Source: Tetrapyrgos nigripes
Taxonomy: Eukaryota; Basidiomycota; Agaricomycetes; Agaricales; Campanellaceae
NCBI GenBank assembly: GCA_013368315.1
Contig: JAACJM010000140.1
Span: 1-64,000, forward strand
Reading direction: 5' to 3'
Length of the DNA stretch: 64,000 nt
Part shown: positions 57,801-64,000 of the stretch, piece by piece
How positions within the stretch are numbered: position 1 is the first letter of the stretch
How the letters are laid out: each line of letters starts with the position of its first letter
Notes under the pieces: generated by a model
What the model saw: the letters and a program-made list of their open reading frames with translations, nothing else
Database searches by the model: none
What the model was told of the DNA's origin: nothing
Program-made: the position numbers and the translations under genes

Positions 57801-59242
57801 GCGAAGAAGCAGACGGCGACGGCAAGAAATCTGGCTGGTTCGGTTCAAAGAATTGGGGCAATAAACGAAACACGATGGCTACGGGACATGTTCAGAGACC
57901 GCCTTCGACGTATACTGGGCCTAGAGGATCTATGTCGAGTACGGGTACTAAGACAAGTGAAGGAGATGGAAAGGAGAAGACGTTAAATGAAGGTGATGAT
58001 GATGATGACCTTCCACCGAGGATGAGTCTGGATAGTGACACGGGGACTCCATCAAAGGGGAAGACGAAAACAACGGCTGAAGCAAGCACACCGGATTCTG
58101 GTCCTGGTTCTGGAGCCGAGACACCGATCGCAGCGACTCCAAATCTACCGCCGAAACATGCTGGATTTGACTTTGCTGCCATTAAAGAGTTGTTGAATCA
58201 AGATCTTGATGCGACGGAAGGTGATGGTGATGGTACTGGGAAGGCTGTAGCTGGAGGTAGAGATGTGTTGTTTGATATGCCCAGGACGCCAAGTAGTGGG
58301 GGTTTTCCTTCTGGTTCTGGGTCCGGTGCGGTTGCAGGACCTGGTGTTGAAGGTGTAGGTGCAGGGGCGGTTGGGACGGGATCTGGTGGAATTGTGATAC
58401 CACCACCAACCAATCGGACAGAGTCGCTGCCTGTGGATTTGCCGACTATTTCTTCGGATACGGACATGGATACGGCAGAGTCGGATACTCATACGCCGAG
58501 GTCAAGGACACCTGTTGCTGTTGCTGGTGCTGGAGTGAATGGGTTAGACGTACCGGTGGAAGAGAGTTCCTTGGTACTGGCAAAGGGTATGAATAGGTCA
58601 TTGTCTCTGAACGATGCCCCTCTCAAGAAAGCTACCTCGTCTTCCTCTTTGAGAGGCAGAAACTCGGGACTTCCCTCACCAGAACTACCGCGTACACCGA
58701 CGTCACCTTTATCTCCTCCACCGCCGCCGCCGGATAAAGACAAGGACCTGGATGCACGGTCACCACCATCAGTATACCAGCTTCCTTCCTTCAGCAGTAA
58801 CAGTAACGGGTTCTCATCACCTCTCCCAATGTCAGAACCTACACTATCCTTTGGTGGAGCTGATGGAAGCATCTGGGGTTCGTCGTCGTCTTCAAGGAAT
58901 GATGCCAGTTTGGGTGGTCTAAGTCGCACTTCTGCGTCTCCACTCAACGCTTCGACAACTTCATTAGCCTACAACCCCTTTGCTTCGCCCGGGCCATCTT
59001 CAAGTGGCTTTGATCCTGGACTTGGACTTGGAGCTGGGGCTGGGTTATCGTTTGGAGGCGCTGACGGGTCCATTACCACATCTCTTGGAGATGCTGGTGG
59101 GGTTGGTGGTGGGTTTGGAGGGGGATTTGGGAGTGCTAGCTCGGGGAGTAGCAGCTCAGCGGATCCGTGGGCTATTCCATCGGATTTAGGTTTGGGAAAG
59201 AAGAGAACGGCGCAAGGGTTGAATAGCAATCCCTGGTCATAG
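54888..59242 (+). CDS. DUF726/TMCO4-like alpha/beta-hydrolase membrane protein
   Basis: Exons: 54888-55455, 55519-56494, 56627-56844, 56907-56975, 57040-57423, 57494-57624, 57767-59242 (1273 residues). The N-terminus is acidic (FDDDDDGWEDMP, NLIDFDDW). A Gly-rich membrane stretch YMLMGLATLGGGLVIGLSAGLLAPVIGLGLGTAFG precedes a hydrolase domain with GFSLGAR (the Ser nucleophile elbow), followed by YVNCYARNDWVLNYLFR and HMSYRTFMPLILDELG. This layout is that of the DUF726/TMCO4 family (yeast Mil1 type), whose substrate is unknown; Golgi/endosome lipase activity has been suggested for relatives. The final exon adds about 490 residues of Ser/Gly/Pro-rich disordered sequence. Confidence 0.85.
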
Positions 59243-60094
59243 ATAATAATGTGTTTTTTTTGTTTAGTTAATGATATGGACTGGTATTTTAGGGATTGTA
59301 ACATCGGTGCTACGTAGATAGTAGGTTTTTTCGTGGCATGTATGCATGTAGACTAACTACATAGGACGGGGATGACATATACTACTTTGGATGCGAGCAA
59401 CTACAATGGCCTTCTTCCTCTTCATCGCTTCATTGGGGGCCATGCCTGGCTTAGGCTATCAACCACTCCGAATGTCTCGGTCGACACAGTTGGGGTTCAT
59501 GTCGACATTCTGTTCCTTTGGGTCTCGTTCCACGCGAGGCTGGCTCACATTTCTTCATCGTAAACGTCGACGAGGGACCGAAACTCAGTTTCATGTTGCC
59601 CCCACGCCGAAAAGACAAAAATATCCACTCGACGGATAGATCACATCACTACTACTGATATAAGATATATCTGTAAAAAAGTGTGTTTCTGTACGCCTTT
59701 CTACCGAGCGGATATTTTTGTATTTTCGGCGTGCCCAGCATGCGCAGCCAGCTCAGGCCTCAGCTCAGTGGCAGTCCTGGGCGACGGGTATAATAGTGGC
59801 CATCATCCATGGCCCATCAGTTCTTATTTGGCAGTCGGAGGTTCTAGCGCCCAACGAGAAGCGCCACTGCTATTTACCCGTATGAATGGGCACATTATGC
59901 GTCGATCATTCTATGTTGATATTACACAGCGATTGTGGAGAATAGGATAAAAAGTGTCATTTCGCTGACGAGATTCTTGAGGTCGTGTACAATGCGGGTG
60001 AATGGCTAGTATAAAAGCTGTCTTGATCATTAAACTCGCCTCGCAGCTCGCTAGTCAATTCCCTCCCCATCGACGCTCAAGCATTCTGTCCGTC
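59243..60094 (+). promoter_or_regulatory. Intergenic with TATA box of MFS copy 3
   Basis: TATAAAA at 60010-60016 lies 79 bp upstream of the ATG at 60095. The remainder holds only short frames without domains. Confidence 0.45.
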
Positions 60095-62099
60095 ATGTCT
60101 CATACAACGTCACCGACAGCGTCCATGATTCATGATAACTCAAATGAAAAGCAACCACGACAGTCACAAGAGCAGCATAGCTCGGAGGCGGAGGAGACAG
60201 AGTATCCCAGTGGCACACGTTTGGCTCTGATCATGCTATCTTTATGTCTTGCTGGTAAGTCTACCTTAGATAACTGTACCCAGTGTCACAATTCGAGCGT
60301 TGACGTTAATCTGATCACCAGTTTTCCTCGTGGCCCTCGACAACACAATCGTATCCACCGCAATTCCCAAAATCACAGACCACTTCCAATCTCTCGACGA
60401 CGTCGGTTGGTACGGTAGTGCATATCTATTAACCCAAGCCGGCTTTCAACTCCTCTTTGGCAAATTCTACACGTTTTTCTCGATCAAATGGGTGTACCTC
60501 GGTGCGATTAGCATTTTCGAGCTAGGATCCCTTATATGCGGTGTTGCACCTACGTCGGATGCTTTGATCATTGGTCGAGCGATTGCAGGCATTGGGGCGG
60601 CTGGGATTTTTTCGGGCGCTCTTATCATTATCGCGCACGCTGCTCCTCTTCAGCGAAGGCCTATGTTTTCGGGACTTATTGGAGCTATGTATGGACTGGC
60701 TAGTGTGGCGGGGCCGCTTCTCGGTGGTGTTTTTACAGATAAGGTGACTTGGCGATGGGTATGTGGAATCCTACAGTCCTTTCTTGAGCTTTGATTTTGA
60801 TACTCCGTTATGTTCTACGTAGTGTTTCTACATTAATCTGCCTATCGGAGGCGTTACTCTCTTCCTTATTGTGAGTAAGCTCGTTGCTTTCCTTTCCTTA
60901 TAACCGTATTCGAAAGGGATCCAGACGGCTGATTTCTCTTCCAAATTTCTGTCCGTCAGGCCTTGTTCCTCCAATCCCCAAAGCGAAGCCGTAAAGCCGA
61001 CTGGCGCGAAGGATTACGCAGGTTCGACTCACTGGGTACCATTACATTCATTCCGGCGATCGTATCCCTTCTTCTTGCTTTGCAATGGGGTGGAACGAAA
61101 TATCCTTGGAAGAACGGGCGTATCATCGGACTCTTCGTCGTTTTCGGTGTCCTGATCATTGCGTTTATCGTCATTCAAATATGGAAACAAGACGATGCGA
61201 CGGTTCCTCCGAGGATCTTTAAGCAGAGAAGTATCCTCGCTTCGGCTTCATTTGCGTTTTGTCTCGGTGCTGGTTTTTTCGTGTTGGTTTACTATGTGAG
61301 TGGAAGAGTCATCCAGCATCCTGGAGTCATTGTCAAATAGCGACCCATCTAATACTCATTTCCGCAGATCCCAATTTGGTTCCAAGCAGTCAAAGGCACC
61401 AGCGCTGTGAGCTCCGGGATACATAACCTGCCTATGATTCTTGGGGTTGTTATCGCCTCTTTGTTGACTGGAGCAGCGATTTCTGCTTTCGGTTATTACG
61501 CTCCTTTCATGATCCTTTCGGCCATCCTCGCTTCGATAGGAAGTGGGTTGATTTCTACTTTCAAGACTGATACGTCTTCTTCCAAATGGATCGGATATCA
61601 AGCCCTCTATGGTTCGTTAAAGTCTTTTAATTTGCTTCAACTTTCGAAGAGAGCGTTAATTGCATTTATAGGCCTGGGTATTGGAGCCGGAATGCAACAA
61701 GGTCTCATAGCCGCCCAAACCGTCCTTCCCCTCGCAGACGTCCCCAGTGGTACAGCCATTATCATCTTTTCCCAAACAGTCGGTGGAGCCATCTTCATCT
61801 CCATCGCACAAAACGTTTTCTCAAACAAATTGGCTTCCGGACTTGGATCCCAAGTCCCTGGAATTGATCCTGGTATTGTTATATCCACCGGAGCGACGAA
61901 TCTCAAGAACGTTGTTCCAGCGAATTTGTTGGCTGCCGTTCTGAAGGTGTACAACACCGCTCTCGTGGATGCATATTATGTTTCTACTGCTATGGGTTGT
62001 CTTATGATTGTTGGATCGTTGGCTGTTGAATGGAGGAGTGTGAAGAAGGCTCAGGCTCAGAGTCAGAGTGGGAATGGAGGTGGTCTACATGTGGCGTAG
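60095..62099 (+). CDS. DHA2-type MFS drug/H+ antiporter, copy 3
   Basis: Exons: 60095-60254, 60322-60758, 60823-60870, 60960-61295, 61368-61611, 61672-62099 (550 residues). Exons 2-5 again have lengths 437, 48, 336 and 244 bp. It is the most diverged of the three: [36 protein letters not shown], and a C-terminal [18 protein letters not shown] tail. An upstream in-frame ATG (60002) was rejected because the extra sequence has no counterpart. Export pump with unknown substrate. Confidence 0.92.
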
Positions 62100-63099
62100 A
62101 TTTTCCTTTTAGATTTACTCATACTTTTTGGCAATGGGCATTGGGCATATAGCGTCTATATACGATTCCCGAGTACCATACTAGCAAATAATCTCTATTG
62201 GTCTTATTATGCTGTTGAAAAGTGGTAAAAATTATTTAAATCCGACATATACATAGAACACCATTTCCGAAGTCAAAAGGGCGAGTAGACGATCTAGTCG
62301 TTTGCCCCATTCCGCCATCGCGATAGACTTCTGACTCGCGTATTGCGCAGTAGGCGTACGAATTTGACTGGTACTGACAGTGTAGAGCGTAAGCCAGGTA
62401 GCGTAGGGCAAGTCGGTAAACAATAAGTAGCCTGAGTGTGATACCTGTTTCCGCGACCACATTTGTAGAGCTCTTTGAAAGACCGAGAAAAAATCGCTTA
62501 AAGAAACTCAGCTGAAAAAAATCTTCCCACCGCCGACCGGTGTCCATGCGTCTAAGCCTGAGCCATAGAATGACTTAAGTGATGGACCGAAGGAAAAGCG
62601 TTCGAAAGATTTACACTTGCTACCCATAAGGTCTTCCCATCTCGTGTGTCTTTTGGGATGGAGGTAACAATAACCAGTTGTCTAGATTCTGCCCTTCAGT
62701 ATGGTGAAATCTAGGGCTTTTTGAACTATTTACAGCTTAGTATATTTCAGAGGGACCTTTTCGCTATATTCACTGAGGTATTCAGCAAATATACTGTGCA
62801 ACATGGGTAGTGAAGTTTGCCTGGGAAAACAGACGCGGACAGGGGCTTAAGCGCTTAATTACCGGCGCCGCCTGTGGCAGTCGGAAGCTCGCAATTACTG
62901 TTTTTCCCAGGCGTTAATTAGGATACGCAGTATTTTCTAAGTATATCAGCGTGATTTGGGGCAGGAATTACATGACTGATCAAGGTTAGAATGCTTCATA
63001 GAATGACGGCGTGCTGCGACGAGCGTCAAACACCTTGAGTCGTTCCACCACGTCGCAGAACAATCGTGCAGGTCTCCGGTCTATCCTCCATTGCCTCTC
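62100..63099. other. Intergenic between MFS copy 3 and the FAD-binding gene
   Basis: Minus-strand frames at 62232-62547 show no domain. No repeat or RNA recognised. Confidence 0.45.
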
Positions 63100-64000
63100 A
63101 TGTCTTTCCTGATTCCATTCCCTCTCCCGGCTCTCTTGGTTGAAAAATCCGCGGTATGGTGTGGGTTGCTGGTCGTAGGTTTTGCAACGGCATGCGTCGC
63201 CCTTCGTCCTGGCCATATGCGCAAGAAAAGATTCTGGCGAACGGAATTAGCATACCTTGATACTCCAAACGACTCTCCTTTGTTGGGAACAGTAGTGATT
63301 TCAGGCGGAAGGTGAGCACCAACGCTTACTCCTTGACGATACTAAACTTCATCTAGCATTTCCGGCATTTTAGCAGCACGAATGTGTTCCCAGCGTTTCG
63401 AAAAGGTGATCCTCGTCGATCCCGAGTTCAGAAAGGTGGATCAAGGCCCATCAAAGTCTCGAATAATGCAGTATCATTCTTGCCATGGTAAGCACAGGCT
63501 TGGATCTCATCACTGAGTTCAGGCTGACGGTACTCCATAGGTTTCCCCAATGCTTTTACGGAAGGTATATGTGAGCTTTGGCCAGGGTTCCTAGAGAAGT
63601 TGAAGCAGCGCGGGGGAATGTGAGTACTCAACGATCTCCAAATCAGCCCAACACTGAATGAACGTCTTCATTCGTTCTTGAAGCCCACACAGGGCAGATT
63701 TCAAAGTGCACTACAACGGCGTTTACGTCCCTGCTCCCGATTCCCTTCCCATCACCGTCAATATCAGAAGGAGCAAGCTCGACCCTCTTTTGCAAAGCCT
63801 ACTCTTGGAGCATTACAGTGACTCTGACCCCTCGAAGTTGATAATCATGGATGGAACAGTCCAAATGATCATGCAATCTCCTGAAAACCAGTCCATCGAG
63901 TCCGTCACGGTCCGCATGCTTGATGGTAGTGCAGTACAGCTGGATAATATTGACCTGTTCATTGGTATGCCTCGTTCTTCAAGTTTTCTTCGAGACTTGT
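63100..64000 (+). CDS. FAD/NAD(P)-binding oxidoreductase-like protein, 5' part
   Basis: Exons: 63100-63311, 63357-63487, 63541-63619, 63693-63964, then an intron running off the window (GTATGC at 63965). Residues about 18-35 form a membrane anchor (VWCGLLVVGFATACVAL). VVISGGSISGILAARMCSQRFEKVILVDPEF is a Rossmann dinucleotide-binding fold. A later domain has VHYNGVYVPAPDS and LPITVNIRRSKLDPLLQSLLLEH. The pattern resembles FAD-dependent monooxygenase-like proteins that are anchored to membranes. The reaction is unknown and the catalytic half lies outside the window. The first intron is only 45 bp. Confidence 0.7.

Noticed and set aside
62232..62547. Minus-strand open frames downstream of MFS copy 3
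   Set aside because: Short, overlapping, without domains; likely chance.

Overview
The window looks like a chromosomal segment of a mushroom-forming basidiomycete (Agaricomycetes). The evidence is many short GT-AG introns (about 45-90 bp, often with a CTAAC/CTRAY branch site), members of fungal families expanded in Agaricomycetes (F-box-like/LRR proteins, orphan multi-spanning membrane proteins), a decayed tyrosine-recombinase (DIRS-like) retrotransposon, and intron-containing nuclear tRNA genes. All exon structures below were assembled by eye from splice sites and reading-frame continuity. No database search was possible.

Layout. 1-6.7 kb: a decayed DIRS-like element (gag-like zinc-knuckle ORF, RT, RNase H, tyrosine recombinase) interrupted by a 774-bp solo LTR. 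7.2-8.8 kb: a frameshifted F-box-like gene. 11.2-16.3 kb: a large PH-domain (Skg3/Caf120-like) protein. 16.8-18.4 kb: the PP1 catalytic subunit. 19.6-24.1 kb: two intact F-box paralogues with an internally deleted relic between them. 24.5-34.9 kb: a glutamine-synthetase-family ligase, a HAD hydrolase, a small coiled-coil membrane protein, a 2-oxoglutarate/Fe(II) oxygenase and an NCS1 permease, a possible nitrogen-compound uptake and catabolism neighbourhood. 35.7-39.8 kb: a tandem pair of orphan multi-spanning membrane proteins. 40.2-41.0 kb: a small secreted double-psi beta-barrel protein. 42.0-45.2 kb: two tRNA-Gly(GCC) genes in inverted orientation flanking a divergent pair of mitochondrial-protein genes (mL45-like and MIX17/CHCHD2-like). 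45.2-49.0 kb: a gene-poor stretch with two non-autonomous DNA transposons. 49.0-62.1 kb: three paralogous DHA2-type MFS transporters with identical intron positions, with a large DUF726/TMCO4-like alpha/beta-hydrolase gene between copies 2 and 3. 63.1 kb to the end: the 5' part of an FAD/NAD(P)-binding protein that runs off the window.

Working together. The permease, oxygenase, HAD and GS-type ligase are plausible partners for importing and processing an N-containing compound, but this is inferred from adjacency only. The mL45-like and MIX17-like genes share a 152-bp divergent promoter and both encode mitochondrial proteins. The most unusual sequence-level observations are an 8-nt micro-exon and a GC-AG intron in the NCS1 gene, a nested LTR whose target duplication lies within a recombinase codon frame, a DNA transposon with a paralogous empty site next to it, a pair of TA-flanked MITE copies, and a tRNA-Gly inverted duplication whose two introns differ in length (27 versus 10 nt).
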